A DNA stretch of 64,000 nt from Parabacteroides johnsonii DSM 18315 (GCF_025151045.1 NZ_CP102285.1:2790001-2854000), one strand, 5' to 3'; positions 17,483-26,624 are shown, counted from the first letter of the stretch. Notes: generated by a model not told the origin, from the sequence alone. Numbers and translations are program-made.

Positions 17483-18127
17483 ATGAGAACAAGACAAAAA
17501 CTGAAAATGCCATTGGTGGCGGTCTGCCTGTGCCTCACGGGTGCAGGCACGGCAAACGCCCAATGGGTGGTGTCCGACCCCGGCAACCTCGCGCAGAGCA
17601 TCATCAACTCCGCCAAGGAGATGGTGGAGACGGCGGGCACAAAGGCGAACACGCTCAACGGCTTCTTGGAAACCAAGAAAGTGTTTGAACAGGGAAAGAA
17701 GTATTACGACGCACTGAAATCCGTGCATGACGTGGTGAAGGGCGGCGTGAAAGTGTCGAAAAGCATCGGGCTGGTGATGGAAATCTCCGAGATATACGTG
17801 GACAACTACCAGAAGATGCTCTCTGATGAGAACTACACGCCGGAAGAGCTTGCAGCCATATCGTCAGGCTACGCCATGCTGATAGACGAGAGCTCGGACG
17901 TGCTGCAAGACCTGAAGAACGTGGTGAACGTGACGGGGATGTCGCTCACGGACGCGGAACGGCTGGCTATCATCGACAACGCCTACCGCAGCCTGATGAA
18001 CTACCGCAACCTCGTGCGCTACTACACGAACAAGACCATCTCGGTGTCCTACCTCCGGGCGAGAAAGAAGAACGACATGGACCGGGTGATGGGTCTGTAC
18101 GGCAATCCCAACGAAAAATACTGGTAG
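17483..18127 (+). CDS. traI: TraI, DUF4141 periplasmic protein
   Basis: 214 residues. A signal peptide runs to TANAQ (about 1-26), then an extended helical protein with no enzyme motif. By size, export and position before the VirB6-like traJ it resembles VirB5-class minor pilus components, which is an inference. The ATG at 17483 follows ACCACTAAATCC by 7 bp, a leader shared with mobA and traN. Confidence 0.88.
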   Translation: MRTRQKLKMPLVAVCLCLTGAGTANAQWVVSDPGNLAQSIINSAKEMVETAGTKANTLNGFLETKKVFEQGKKYYDALKSVHDVVKGGVKVSKSIGLVMEISEIYVDNYQKMLSDENYTPEELAAISSGYAMLIDESSDVLQDLKNVVNVTGMSLTDAERLAIIDNAYRSLMNYRNLVRYYTNKTISVSYLRARKKNDMDRVMGLYGNPNEKYW

Positions 18128-18130
18128 GCC

Positions 18131-19156
18131 ATGGGAGAGTTCGACAACCTTCACCAGATACTCCTTTCGCTCTACGATGAGATGATGCCGCTGTGCGCGG
18201 ACATGACGGGCGTGGCGAAAGGGCTTGCTGGGCTGGGCGCGCTGTTCTACGTGGCGGTGCGCGTGTGGCAGTCGCTCGCCCGCGCCGAGGCGATAGACGT
18301 GTACCCGCTACTCCGCCCCTTTGCGCTCGGCTTGTGCATCCTGTTCTTCCCGACCGTCGTGCTGGGCACGATGAACAGCGTGCTAAGCCCCATCGTACAA
18401 GGCGTACACGGCATCCTTGAAGAACAGACCTTCGACATGAACGAGTACCGGGCACAGAAGGACAGGCTGGAATACGAGGCGATGATGCGCAACCCGGAAA
18501 CCGCCTACCTCGCCAGCGACGAAGAGTTCGACCGCCAGCTGGACGAGCTGGGCTGGTCGCCCTCGGACTTGGTGACGATGACGGGGATGTACATGGACCG
18601 GGCGGCGTACAACATCAAGAAGACGGTGCGCGACTGGTTCCGGGAACTGCTGGAACTGATGTTCGCCGCAGCCACGCTCATCATCGACACGCTCCGCACG
18701 TTCTTCCTCGTGGTGCTCAGCATCCTGGGTCCGGTAGCCTTCGCCTTTGCCGTATGGGACGGCTTCCACTCGACGCTCTCGGCGTGGTTCAGCCGCTACA
18801 TACAGATTTACCTGTGGCTTCCCGTATCGGATTTGTTCAGCACCATACTGGCGAAGATACAGATCCTGATGTTGCAGAACGATATACAGGCGATGCAGAC
18901 CGACCCGAACTTTTCGGTGGAGGCGAGCAACGGGGTGTACATCGTGTTCCTCATCATCGGCATCGTAGGCTACTTCACCATCCCGACGGTAGCCGGATGG
19001 ATCATCCAAGCCGGGGGCGGCATAGGCAACTACAACAAGAACATCAACACCGCCGGGGCTTTGGGCGGCAGCGTGGCAGGAGCCGCCGCAGGGAACGTGG
19101 CGGGTCGCGCGGGAAAGCTCATCAAGGGAACGGCGGGAAAGCTGTTCCGAAGATAA
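18131..19156 (+). CDS. traJ: TraJ, VirB6-like polytopic membrane protein
   Basis: 341 residues with several membrane helices (about 30-50, 60-80, 175-205, 225-245 and 265-290) and a Gly/Ala-rich tail. It is the largest membrane-embedded member of the operon and probably forms part of the inner-membrane channel. It begins 3 bp after traI. The stop codon is directly followed by the 22-bp repeat array. Confidence 0.92.
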   Translation: MGEFDNLHQILLSLYDEMMPLCADMTGVAKGLAGLGALFYVAVRVWQSLARAEAIDVYPLLRPFALGLCILFFPTVVLGTMNSVLSPIVQGVHGILEEQTFDMNEYRAQKDRLEYEAMMRNPETAYLASDEEFDRQLDELGWSPSDLVTMTGMYMDRAAYNIKKTVRDWFRELLELMFAAATLIIDTLRTFFLVVLSILGPVAFAFAVWDGFHSTLSAWFSRYIQIYLWLPVSDLFSTILAKIQILMLQNDIQAMQTDPNFSVEASNGVYIVFLIIGIVGYFTIPTVAGWIIQAGGGIGNYNKNINTAGALGGSVAGAAAGNVAGRAGKLIKGTAGKLFRR

Positions 19157-19221
19157 GTCCGGAACTCATCCTGCATCAGTCCGGAACTGATGGTACATGA
19201 GTCCGTAACTGATGTCATGCA
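19156..19221 (+). repeat. Three 22-bp direct repeats between traJ and traK
   Basis: Units start at 19156, 19178 and 19200 with cores AGTCCGGAAC, AGTCCGGAAC and AGTCCGTAAC. Internal pairing is extensive: CATCAGT with ACTGATG around TCCGGA, ACTCAT with ATGAGT, and CCTGCAT with ATGCAGG. The array starts within the traJ stop codon and ends 60 bp before traK. The matching array after mobB (8602-8667) has the same core, period, orientation and position after a stop codon. Confidence 0.85.
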
Positions 19222-19280
19222 GGTCTGCGGCTGGTGCGGGATGGCTTCCAATTACAAACCAATAAAAACGAAAAAGAAAA

Positions 19281-19904
19281 ATGGAATTCAAATCACTCAA
19301 GAACATCGAGACGAGCTTCCGGCAGATACGTCTGTTCGGCATCGTTTATACGGTGGCCTGCGCCCTCGTGGTGGTCTGCTCGGTGGTGTGCGCCTTCCGC
19401 TTCGCCGAAGCGCAGCGGCAGAAGATATACGTCCTCGACGGGGGCAAGAGCCTGATGCTCGCGCTCTCGCAGGACCTGTCGCAGAACCGCCCGGCGGAAG
19501 CAAGGGAGCACGTGCGCCGCTTCCACGAACTGTTTTTCACCCTCTCGCCGGAGAAAAGCGCCATCGAGCACAACGTGAAGCGTGCCCTGCTCTTGGCGGA
19601 CAAGAGCGCGTACAACTACTACGCCGACTTCGCCGAAAAGGGCTTCTACAACCGCGTCATCGCCGGGAACATCAACCAAGTGCTTCAGGTGGACAGCGTG
19701 GTGTGCAATTTCAACCGCTATCCCTACGAGGCGCGGACATACGCAAGGCAGATGATTATCCGCGAGAGCAACGTGACGGAACGCACATTGGTGACCGCCT
19801 GCCGCCTGCTTAACGCAAGCCGCTCGGACGACAACCCCAACGGCTTCACCATCGAGGGCTTCACGGTATTGGAGAACAGGGACATCCGGACGATAGAACG
19901 ATAA
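19281..19904 (+). CDS. traK: TraK, VirB8-like inner-membrane protein
   Basis: 207 residues: short cytoplasmic start, one membrane helix at about 18-40 (IVYTVACALVVVCSVVCAFRF), then a periplasmic domain. This bitopic build and the order (traJ, traK, traM) match VirB8 scaffolds. The leader AATAAAAACGAAAAAGAAAA is A-rich as usual for the phylum. Its stop shares one base with the traL ATG. Confidence 0.92.
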   Translation: MEFKSLKNIETSFRQIRLFGIVYTVACALVVVCSVVCAFRFAEAQRQKIYVLDGGKSLMLALSQDLSQNRPAEAREHVRRFHELFFTLSPEKSAIEHNVKRALLLADKSAYNYYADFAEKGFYNRVIAGNINQVLQVDSVVCNFNRYPYEARTYARQMIIRESNVTERTLVTACRLLNASRSDDNPNGFTIEGFTVLENRDIRTIER

Positions 19905-20170
19905 TGCGTATGGGAAAGATGAAAAATCTCATTGAAAAGTGGACCACCCGTTTCAAGACGGAATTGCGCGGGAAGCTGGACGCCCTGCCACCAAAAGCGC
20001 GGTTAAGAATAGTCATTGCGGCGTTTGCCGTGTTCGCTTCGCTCTGCCTCTATATGACCGCCACCGCCATTATCGGCTTCGGCAAGGGTGAAAAGGCGTT
20101 GAAGATACGGCACATCGAGAAGTTGGAAATATATAATAAGGTGTATCACTCAAATTTGAATCCACAATGA
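19904..20170 (+). CDS. traL: TraL, DUF3989 small membrane protein
   Basis: 88 residues with one membrane helix at about 36-56 (LRIVIAAFAVFASLCLYMTA). The N-terminal part fits the DUF3989 family. The last 15 residues (KLEIYNKVYHSNLNPQ region) are AT-rich in DNA and may not be the original end, because an extra gene overlaps the stop as ATGA and separates traL from traM. Confidence 0.85.
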   Translation: MRMGKMKNLIEKWTTRFKTELRGKLDALPPKARLRIVIAAFAVFASLCLYMTATAIIGFGKGEKALKIRHIEKLEIYNKVYHSNLNPQ

Positions 20171-21255
20171 AATTATCAGATTGGATATGGGAAAAGATGG
20201 AAAACTTGCAGGATGCCGGATTCCGATGGAAACCGACCTTGAAGTTCTGCCATCAGGTGCTTCGCCTAGATTACAATGCCATTGCCGATTCCATCGTAAG
20301 GAACGGGCATCGTCCGGCAATTACGGAGGAACAGGCAAAAATACTTTGGGATTACCGTTTCTTCCGGAATCTGGACCAGACGGAACGCAGCGGCTGGCAC
20401 AAGGTTATGGATGTACTGCAACAAACCGATTGGGGCAAACAGCAGGTCTGGTTGTTGTCCGGATTGAAAATGGGGAATGAAACACTTCCCCAAAAACTGA
20501 ATGCCATGTACACGCTGCTTTGCAGTGCCCATACGGGTAAAAGCCATACCCTATGTCCTCTGCCCAATCCGGAAGAAGTGGCTACCGCCCATAAGCTGGT
20601 AGGGTATTGCATGAAGGACGAGGAACTCGACTACTTGAAGCGGCTTGCCCTGCATGGGGAATATCCGGGAGACCTGACCGCCATCAGGCATGGTCTGATG
20701 GATATGTACCAAAAGATAGAAGACCTCGAATGGGAACGGGCCAAGGAAATGCGTGCGGACAATCACTGGTCGGCGGACTCCATTGATGCGGCCATCCAGG
20801 AGGAAAAAGGACGGATTATGCGCAGTGCCTCCGATTTGTACGAGCAGAAAGTGCAAGGCAAGTTCCCGGATGACTACCGGAAAGCCCTGCACCGGGAACG
20901 GATGGTGCTTCACGGACTCTCTCAAAAGGGATGGGACGGGCAGACAAAAATTCCGAAGCCTCTGTTGGTCAAGTATGGGTTGGCGGAATCATTCGGCAAG
21001 ATAAGCGATGCGTTGCTGGATTACGTAGTCCGTTGTGACTTGGGGGATGATACGTACCCTAAACGTACAATAGGGCATCATAACCGTATCATTAAGGAGC
21101 AGTCCCGGATAGGACTGGAACACTTGGAGCAGAGGTTGTTTCCGGATAAAAACAAACCGAAGCTCCATCCGACTGCCTTGGGTACGCATAAAATGCCCAT
21201 TCGCTTACAGAATCAGGTAAGCAAAGAGAATAAAGGAATAAAAATCAGACTTTGA
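20167..21255 (+). CDS. Unrecognised 362-aa protein inserted in the tra operon
   Basis: I do not recognise this protein. It has no signal peptide or membrane segment, and it is helical, basic and rich in His, Lys and Trp. Visible stretches include KMENLQDAGFRWKPTLKFC, LDYNAIADSIVRNG, YRFFRNLDQTERSGWHKV and a C-terminal IGHHNRIIKEQSRIGLEHLEQ. The start ATG overlaps the traL stop (ATGA), so translation is coupled, and traM begins 16 bp after it. The base composition looks less GC-rich than the tra genes on both sides. The usual CTnDOT order has traL followed directly by traM. Entry exclusion, anti-defence or a passenger function are all possible; nothing in the sequence decides. Confidence 0.8.
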   Translation: MKLSDWIWEKMENLQDAGFRWKPTLKFCHQVLRLDYNAIADSIVRNGHRPAITEEQAKILWDYRFFRNLDQTERSGWHKVMDVLQQTDWGKQQVWLLSGLKMGNETLPQKLNAMYTLLCSAHTGKSHTLCPLPNPEEVATAHKLVGYCMKDEELDYLKRLALHGEYPGDLTAIRHGLMDMYQKIEDLEWERAKEMRADNHWSADSIDAAIQEEKGRIMRSASDLYEQKVQGKFPDDYRKALHRERMVLHGLSQKGWDGQTKIPKPLLVKYGLAESFGKISDALLDYVVRCDLGDDTYPKRTIGHHNRIIKEQSRIGLEHLEQRLFPDKNKPKLHPTALGTHKMPIRLQNQVSKENKGIKIRL

Positions 21256-21271
21256 CAAGCTAATTGAACTG

Positions 21272-22597
21272 ATGATGGAAACAAAAGAACAGAAAAATGA
21301 AACGAGAACAAAAGAGAAGAAGCCGCTGACCGAACAACAGCGTCAGCAAAGGCAGAAGATGCTGGTCTATCCGCTGATGGTGCTGCTGTTCGCCGGGTGC
21401 ATGTGGCTCATCTTCGCTCCCTCCTCCGAGGACAAGGAGAAAGCGGAGCAAGGACAGGGATTTAACACGGACATGCCCCTTCCCGAAGACTCCAAAATTA
21501 TCGGGGACAAGGCGAAAGCCTACGAGCAGCTGGATTTGGAAAACAAGCAGAAGGAACGCCGTGGCATGGTGGGCGACCTGTCCGCCTTTTGGAACGACGG
21601 TGAAAAAGATGGTAGCGACACCGTATCGGATGACTACCGTCTGACACGGACGGACACGCCCGAAAAAGAAACAGAGGATGAAACACAGGCAGGTATCTGC
21701 ACTTCCGCAGCCGCCTATGAGCGGCTGAACACCTCACTCGGCACGTTCTACGAGCCGCCGAAGGAGGACACGGAAAAGGAGGAACTCCGAAAGCGCATCG
21801 ACGAACTGGAAGCCATGCTTGTGGCGCAGGAGGGCAAGCCGTCCACGATGGAGGAACAGGTTGCCTTGCTGGAAAAGTCCTACGAGCTGGCGGCAAAGTA
21901 CCAGAATGGCAACAATGCCGGGCAAACCGCGCAACCCGAAGAAGCGGAAAGTTCTGTCAGTACAGGTGAAAAGACCAAGAAGGCTGAACCCGTAAGCGAT
22001 GTGAGGCGGACGGTGGTGTCCGCCCTGCCGCAGCCCATGACGGACTCGGCATTCATCGCGGACTATTCGGGGGAACGCAACTACGGCTTCCACACCGCCA
22101 TCGGTGCGGAGGAAACGACGGGGAAGAACACCATCGCCGCCTGTGTGCAGGGCGACCAGACGCTGACGGACGGGCAGACGGTGAAGCTCCGGCTGCTGAA
22201 GCCGATGCGTGTGTCGGGCAGGATAATCCCACGGAATACGACCCTCGTTGGCGTGGCACGGTTGCAGGGCGAAAGGCTCGGCATCAACATTACCTCGTTG
22301 GAGCATCAGGGGACCATCATCCCGGTGGAACTGGAGGTGTACGACAGCGACGGGCAGGCGGGCATCTTCATCCCCGGTTCGATGGAGATTGACGCGGCGA
22401 AGGAAATCGGGGCCAACATGGGAAGCTCGCTCGGCAGCAGCATCAACATCTCCACCGACGCGGGGGCGCAGCTCGCCTCCGATTTGGGGCGAGGGGCGAT
22501 ACAGGGCATATCGCAGTACATCTCGAAAAGGATGCGCACGGTCAAGGTGCATCTGAAATCGGGGTACAAAGTATTGCTCTACCAAAACAAGGAATAA
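21272..22597 (+). CDS. traM: TraM, VirB10-like protein
   Basis: 441 residues. A basic cytoplasmic start, a membrane helix at about 29-48 (LVYPLMVLLFAGCMWLIFAP), an acidic and probably disordered periplasmic stretch, and a conserved C-terminal domain (about 250-440) with AAKEIGANMGSSLGSS. This is the layout of VirB10-type proteins, which span from inner to outer membrane and gate the channel. A second ATG lies at 21275. Confidence 0.93.
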   Translation: MMETKEQKNETRTKEKKPLTEQQRQQRQKMLVYPLMVLLFAGCMWLIFAPSSEDKEKAEQGQGFNTDMPLPEDSKIIGDKAKAYEQLDLENKQKERRGMVGDLSAFWNDGEKDGSDTVSDDYRLTRTDTPEKETEDETQAGICTSAAAYERLNTSLGTFYEPPKEDTEKEELRKRIDELEAMLVAQEGKPSTMEEQVALLEKSYELAAKYQNGNNAGQTAQPEEAESSVSTGEKTKKAEPVSDVRRTVVSALPQPMTDSAFIADYSGERNYGFHTAIGAEETTGKNTIAACVQGDQTLTDGQTVKLRLLKPMRVSGRIIPRNTTLVGVARLQGERLGINITSLEHQGTIIPVELEVYDSDGQAGIFIPGSMEIDAAKEIGANMGSSLGSSINISTDAGAQLASDLGRGAIQGISQYISKRMRTVKVHLKSGYKVLLYQNKE

Positions 22598-22645
22598 TAA
22601 CAACCAACAAACCAATTTTTAATCACCACTAAATCCAAAGTAAAA

Positions 22646-23644
22646 ATGAGTATCAAGAAAGTAATGATGATGTTTGCCCTTTTGACGGGCATCGCCTGTG
22701 CGACCTATGCGCAGGGAGTGACGAACGACAGCACCGCCACCGCCAAGGAGGACGGGCTGAAACTGACGAAAGAGGTCTATCCGCAGGAAGAAGAGGACGG
22801 CGACCTGTACCACGGCCTGACGAAGAAGCTGATGTTCGACCGCATGATACCGCCGCACGGTCTGGAGGTCACGTATGACAAGACCGTCCACATCCTGTTT
22901 CCGGCGGCGGTGCGCTACGTGGACTTGGGTTCGCCCAACCTGATTGCGGGCAAGGCGGACGGTGCGGAGAACGTCATCCGCGTGAAGGCGACGGTAAAGA
23001 ATTTCCGCAGCGAGACGAACATGAGCGTCATCACGGAAGACGGGTCATTTTACACATTTAATGTGAAATACTCCGACGAGCCGCTTATCCTGAACGTGGA
23101 GATGAAGGACTTTATCCACGACGGCAGCACGGTGAACCGTCCGAACAATGCGCAGGAAATCTACCTGAAGGAATTGGGCAGCGAAAGCCCGATGCTGGTG
23201 CACCTCATCATGAAGTCGCTGCACAAGGAGGACAAGCGCAAGGTGAAGCACATCGGCTGCAAGCGTTTCGGCATCCAGTACATCCTGAAAGGTATTTACG
23301 TACATAACGACCTGCTGTATTTCCACACGGAAATCAGGAACCAGAGCAACGTGCCTTTCGACGTGGACTACATCACGTTCAAGATTGTGGACAAACAGGT
23401 GGCGAAGCGCACCGCCATGCAGGAGCAGGTGCTGTTCCCGCTCCGCGCCTACAACTACGCCGTGCGCGTGGCAGGCAAGCAGTCGGAACGCACGGTGTTC
23501 TGCCTGCCGAAGTTCACCATCCCCGACGGCAAGCGGCTCGTGGTGGAGATGAACGAGAAGGACGGCGGGCGTCACCTGACGTTCACCGTGGAGAACGAGG
23601 ACTTGGTACAGGCCGAAACCATCAACGAACTGCGTGTGCGATGA
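22646..23644 (+). CDS. traN: TraN, DUF4138 VirB9-like protein
   Basis: 332 residues with a signal peptide ending in TYAQG (about 1-24). The remaining protein is beta-rich, as in VirB9/TrbG outer-membrane core proteins, and it follows the VirB10-like gene as in other systems. The ATG at 22646 is preceded by CACCACTAAATCC, the same leader as mobA and traI. The stop overlaps the traO start (ATGA). Confidence 0.92.
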   Translation: MSIKKVMMMFALLTGIACATYAQGVTNDSTATAKEDGLKLTKEVYPQEEEDGDLYHGLTKKLMFDRMIPPHGLEVTYDKTVHILFPAAVRYVDLGSPNLIAGKADGAENVIRVKATVKNFRSETNMSVITEDGSFYTFNVKYSDEPLILNVEMKDFIHDGSTVNRPNNAQEIYLKELGSESPMLVHLIMKSLHKEDKRKVKHIGCKRFGIQYILKGIYVHNDLLYFHTEIRNQSNVPFDVDYITFKIVDKQVAKRTAMQEQVLFPLRAYNYAVRVAGKQSERTVFCLPKFTIPDGKRLVVEMNEKDGGRHLTFTVENEDLVQAETINELRVR

Positions 23645-24198
23645 AAGCGAGAGTCCTTTTCCTTGCAATGCTTCTGTCCGTCCTTTGCATGGGACGGGCG
23701 GAAGCCCAACGGTGCCTGCCGAAGATGCGGGGCATCGGGTTGAAAGCCGGGCTGAACGAGGCGGACGGCTATGTGCTGGGTGCTATGCTGTCAAGTTACG
23801 CCAAAGGCGGCGACAAGTGGGTGTACGGGGTGGAATACCTGAAAACCAGCCATTCCTACCGGACGAAAAGCATCCCTGCGGCACAGTTCACGGCGGAGGG
23901 CGGTTACTACTACAACTTCCTGTCGGATGCGAAGAAGGTGGTGTTCTTCTACGTTGGCGCATCGGCCCTTGCCGGGTACGAGACGGTGAACTGGGGCGAG
24001 AAGACGCTGTACGACGGGGCGAGGCTGAACAACAGGGACGCCTTTGTCTATGGCTGCGCCGCCACGCTGGAAATGGAGGTGTACCTCGCGGATTTCATCG
24101 CATTGACGGCTTCGCTGCGTGAACGCTTCCTGTGGGGCGGCAGCATGGGCGTGTGCCACACGGAGTACGGGATAGGTATCAAGTTCATCATCAACTGA
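23641..24198 (+). CDS. traO: TraO, conjugal transfer outer-membrane-like protein
   Basis: 185 residues with a signal peptide to about 22 (MARVLF-type hydrophobic core, ending GRAEAQR). The mature part has alternating aromatic and polar residues (YYYNFLSDAKKVVFFYVGAS, LTASLRERFLWGGS), which suggests a small beta-barrel in the outer membrane. Found at this position in Bacteroides transfer operons; precise role unknown. Confidence 0.88.
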   Translation: MKARVLFLAMLLSVLCMGRAEAQRCLPKMRGIGLKAGLNEADGYVLGAMLSSYAKGGDKWVYGVEYLKTSHSYRTKSIPAAQFTAEGGYYYNFLSDAKKVVFFYVGASALAGYETVNWGEKTLYDGARLNNRDAFVYGCAATLEMEVYLADFIALTASLRERFLWGGSMGVCHTEYGIGIKFIIN

Positions 24199-24208
24199 AT
24201 GTGCGCCT

Positions 24209-25102
24209 ATGGACATAGAAGCGATGAAACACTATCCGCTGGAGGACTTCCTTGCGCGGCTGGGGCATCATCCCGTGCAAAGGCGTGTCAATGCCATCTG
24301 GTACAGGTCGCCGTACCGGGAGGAACACACGCCTTCCTTCAAGGTAAACCCGGAGAAGAACCTCTGGTTTGATTTTGGCGAGGGCAAGGGCGGCAACATC
24401 TTCGCCCTTGCGGGGGAGTTCATCCAAAGCGGCGACTTCCTCACGCAAGCGAGATATGTGGCGGAGGTGGCGGACATGCCGTTGCGGGACTATGAGCCGC
24501 GACATTATCCCGAAGTGCGGCAATCCGCCGGGCACAGCTTTGAGGATGTGGAAGTGCAACCCTTGCAGAACCGGGCGTTGCTCCGTTACCTGCAAGAAAG
24601 GGGCATACCGTCCGCCATTGCCATCGCGAACTGCAAGGAGATGCGCTACACCACGCACGGGAAGCGGTATTTCGCCGTGGCTTTCGGCAACGAGGGTGGC
24701 GGCTACGAAATACGCAACCCGTTCTTCAAGGGCTGTGTTCCGCCGAAGGATGTCACCCTGCTGTCGGTCGGCTCGGATGCCTGCAACGTGTACGAGGGCT
24801 TCATGGACTACCTCTCCGCCCGTGTATTGGGCATCGGTGGCGGGGAGGACCACCTTGTCCTCAATTCGGTGTCCAACGTGGCGAGGGCGTACCGGCATCT
24901 GAACGGCTACGGGAGGGTGCTGTGCTACTTTGACAACGACGAAGCCGGGCGGCGGACATTGGAAGCCTTGCGCACACGCTACGGGGAAAGGGTATCGGAC
25001 TGCTCCGGCATCTACGGCGGATGCAAGGACTTGAACGAGTACCTGCAAAGCCGCCTGAAACAAAACGAGAAAAACAACAAGAATATTAAACTTAAAATGT
25101 AA
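24209..25102 (+). CDS. traP: TraP, DnaG-like primase
   Basis: 297 residues. The N-terminal part has the zinc-finger-type primase fold signature (WYRSPYREEHTPSFKV, FDFGEGKGGNIFALA), but the usual cysteines are missing. The C-terminal half is a Toprim domain: the catalytic-type Glu in VYEGFMDYLS near 205 and the DxD-like YFDNDEAGRRTLEAL near 245. It probably makes primers for second-strand synthesis in the recipient. Starts 11 bp after traO. Confidence 0.92.
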   Translation: MDIEAMKHYPLEDFLARLGHHPVQRRVNAIWYRSPYREEHTPSFKVNPEKNLWFDFGEGKGGNIFALAGEFIQSGDFLTQARYVAEVADMPLRDYEPRHYPEVRQSAGHSFEDVEVQPLQNRALLRYLQERGIPSAIAIANCKEMRYTTHGKRYFAVAFGNEGGGYEIRNPFFKGCVPPKDVTLLSVGSDACNVYEGFMDYLSARVLGIGGGEDHLVLNSVSNVARAYRHLNGYGRVLCYFDNDEAGRRTLEALRTRYGERVSDCSGIYGGCKDLNEYLQSRLKQNEKNNKNIKLKM

Positions 25103-25107
25103 CAGAT

Positions 25108-25617
25108 ATGAACATGAACAAATTGAACAATACACGGAAAGCGAAAAGAAATAGAATGAAATCATTGGCAACCCTCTGTCTGGGCCTGCTCCCCATCGGC
25201 TTCACCGCCTGCGATGACGGTTTGGACGTGACGCAAGCCTACCCGTTCACGGTGGAGACCATGCCCGTGCCGAAGGAACTGGCGCAGGGCGAGACGGCGG
25301 AAATCCGCTGTGAACTGGTGCGCGAGGGCGAGTTTGACGGGGCTGTCTATACCATCCGCTATTTCCAATACGACGGGGAAGGCACGTTGAAGCTGGATAA
25401 CGGCTTGGTGTTGCAGCCCAACGACCGCTACCTGGTGGAGAACGAAAAGTTCCGCCTGTACTACACCTCGGAGTGCGACGAGTCGCAAAGCCTGACCGTT
25501 ACAGTGGAGGACAACTTCGGCAATGCCTGCGAGTGGGAAGTGGCGTTCAACAACGACTCGGACGCGGAAACGGAGGAAGGCATCGCCGTGCCGGATACCT
25601 TGAATACCAACCGATAA
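25108..25617 (+). CDS. traQ: TraQ, DUF3872 lipoprotein
   Basis: 169 residues. After a basic start there is a hydrophobic stretch ending in a lipobox (LPIGFTAC, Cys near 35), so it is probably lipid-anchored. The mature domain is an immunoglobulin-like beta sandwich of the DUF3872 type. A second start at MKSLATL (about residue 17) would give a more typical signal length. Its TAA shares one base with the next ATG. Confidence 0.87.
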   Translation: MNMNKLNNTRKAKRNRMKSLATLCLGLLPIGFTACDDGLDVTQAYPFTVETMPVPKELAQGETAEIRCELVREGEFDGAVYTIRYFQYDGEGTLKLDNGLVLQPNDRYLVENEKFRLYYTSECDESQSLTVTVEDNFGNACEWEVAFNNDSDAETEEGIAVPDTLNTNR

Positions 25618-26135
25618 TGCGCAAAGCATTGTTTCTGCTGCTGGCAGCTGTCCTTTGCGGCAGCCTGCCGGCACAAGGCACGGACGGTATGGCGGAACTG
25701 CTGGCTCAATTCAATGGCCATCCGAAAGCAGGCATAGCCATTGAACTGATTAAAAAATACGAAGGAATGCACGACCGTTCCGATTACCCTTACTACGGCT
25801 ACGGACATCGCAGGTTGCCAAACGAAAACCTCTCCTACGACATGACGGAAGAAGAGGCGGAAGCCCTGCTCCGCAAGGATTTGGCGGTGCGCTACAAGCT
25901 GTTCCGTAGGTTTGGCAAGGATGCGCTGCTCCTTACTGTATTGAGTTTCAATGTAGGACAAGGGGTATTGCTCGGTCACGGCGGACATCCGAAAAGCAGG
26001 CTCGTCCGCAAGCTGGAAGCCGGAGACCGTGACATTTACAAGGAATACATTTCTTTCCGCTGTTGGAAAGGCAAGCCCGTCCGCTCGATAGAACGGCGGC
26101 GCAAAATGGAGTTCCTGCTGCTGTATGAACCGTAA
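25617..26135 (+). CDS. TraR-position GH24-type lysozyme
   Basis: 172 residues. A signal peptide to about 20 is followed by a phage-type lysozyme domain: catalytic Glu49 in IKKYEGMHDR, then YYGYGHRRLP and LLTVLSFNVGQG. It probably opens the peptidoglycan for the channel, as VirB1-type muramidases do in other systems. The ATG at 25617 overlaps the traQ stop; a longer frame from 25473 only shadows traQ. It is the last gene of the operon. Confidence 0.88.
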   Translation: MRKALFLLLAAVLCGSLPAQGTDGMAELLAQFNGHPKAGIAIELIKKYEGMHDRSDYPYYGYGHRRLPNENLSYDMTEEEAEALLRKDLAVRYKLFRRFGKDALLLTVLSFNVGQGVLLGHGGHPKSRLVRKLEAGDRDIYKEYISFRCWKGKPVRSIERRRKMEFLLLYEP

Positions 26136-26332
26136 TTAGAACTGACATTATGACAAAAGGTGTGTCGTTGTATGAAATGGCACACTTTTTGTTTAATCAT
26201 CATCGAAATCTGTGGATTTTCTCGTTCATTGATATAGTTGAACCTCTTTTGCCTTTGGAGTTCCAATGTGTTTGGTATATAACAAACGCAGTAGAGAATT
26301 GTTATAAACTGGTGTCTAACATTAAAATTATT

Positions 26333-26449
26333 ATGACTATGGTAAAAACATTTTTTATGAGAACAAAGAAGAATTACGCAAAAGTGATGAAACTAATCAA
26401 CGTGTTGAGGGGTATGGAGACGAGGCAGAAATGTAGTAGTTCAACATGA
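26333..26449 (+). CDS. Possible 38-aa basic peptide after the tra operon
   Basis: A short frame rich in Lys and Arg (KTFFMRTKKNYAKVMKLIN) ends 50 bp before a terminator. Nothing recognisable. The rest of the 26136-26624 stretch has no convincing gene: it is AT-rich to about 26500, then holds the terminator and the inverted repeat listed below. Confidence 0.2.
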   Translation: MTMVKTFFMRTKKNYAKVMKLINVLRGMETRQKCSSST

Positions 26450-26497
26450 CGAGAATATCATTCCCCTCCACCAAAAATAATGAATACAACATATCTT

Positions 26498-26524
26498 CAT
26501 CCGCAATTTTTGCGGATTTTTTTA
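26498..26524 (+). terminator. Terminator at the end of the transfer operon
   Basis: ATCCGCA and TGCGGAT pair around ATTTT, followed by six T. Plus-strand orientation fits the end of traA-traR transcription. Confidence 0.85.
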
Positions 26525-26555
26525 TTTATCGAAGATGGGGGCAAGAGGGCTTTTT

Positions 26556-26595
26556 GCTACTTTTGTGCCGCCTTCTGCTCACCGTCAAAAGTAGC
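26556..26595. repeat. Inverted repeat between convergent ICE blocks
   Basis: GCTACTTTTG (26556-26565) and CAAAAGTAGC (26586-26595) are perfect 10-bp inverted arms around a 20-bp loop. It lies 30 bp past the last gene of the leftward block, so it may stop that transcript. Confidence 0.7.
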
Positions 26596-26624
26596 GGGCG
26601 GCAAGCCTGCCATCCGCCAAAGGG

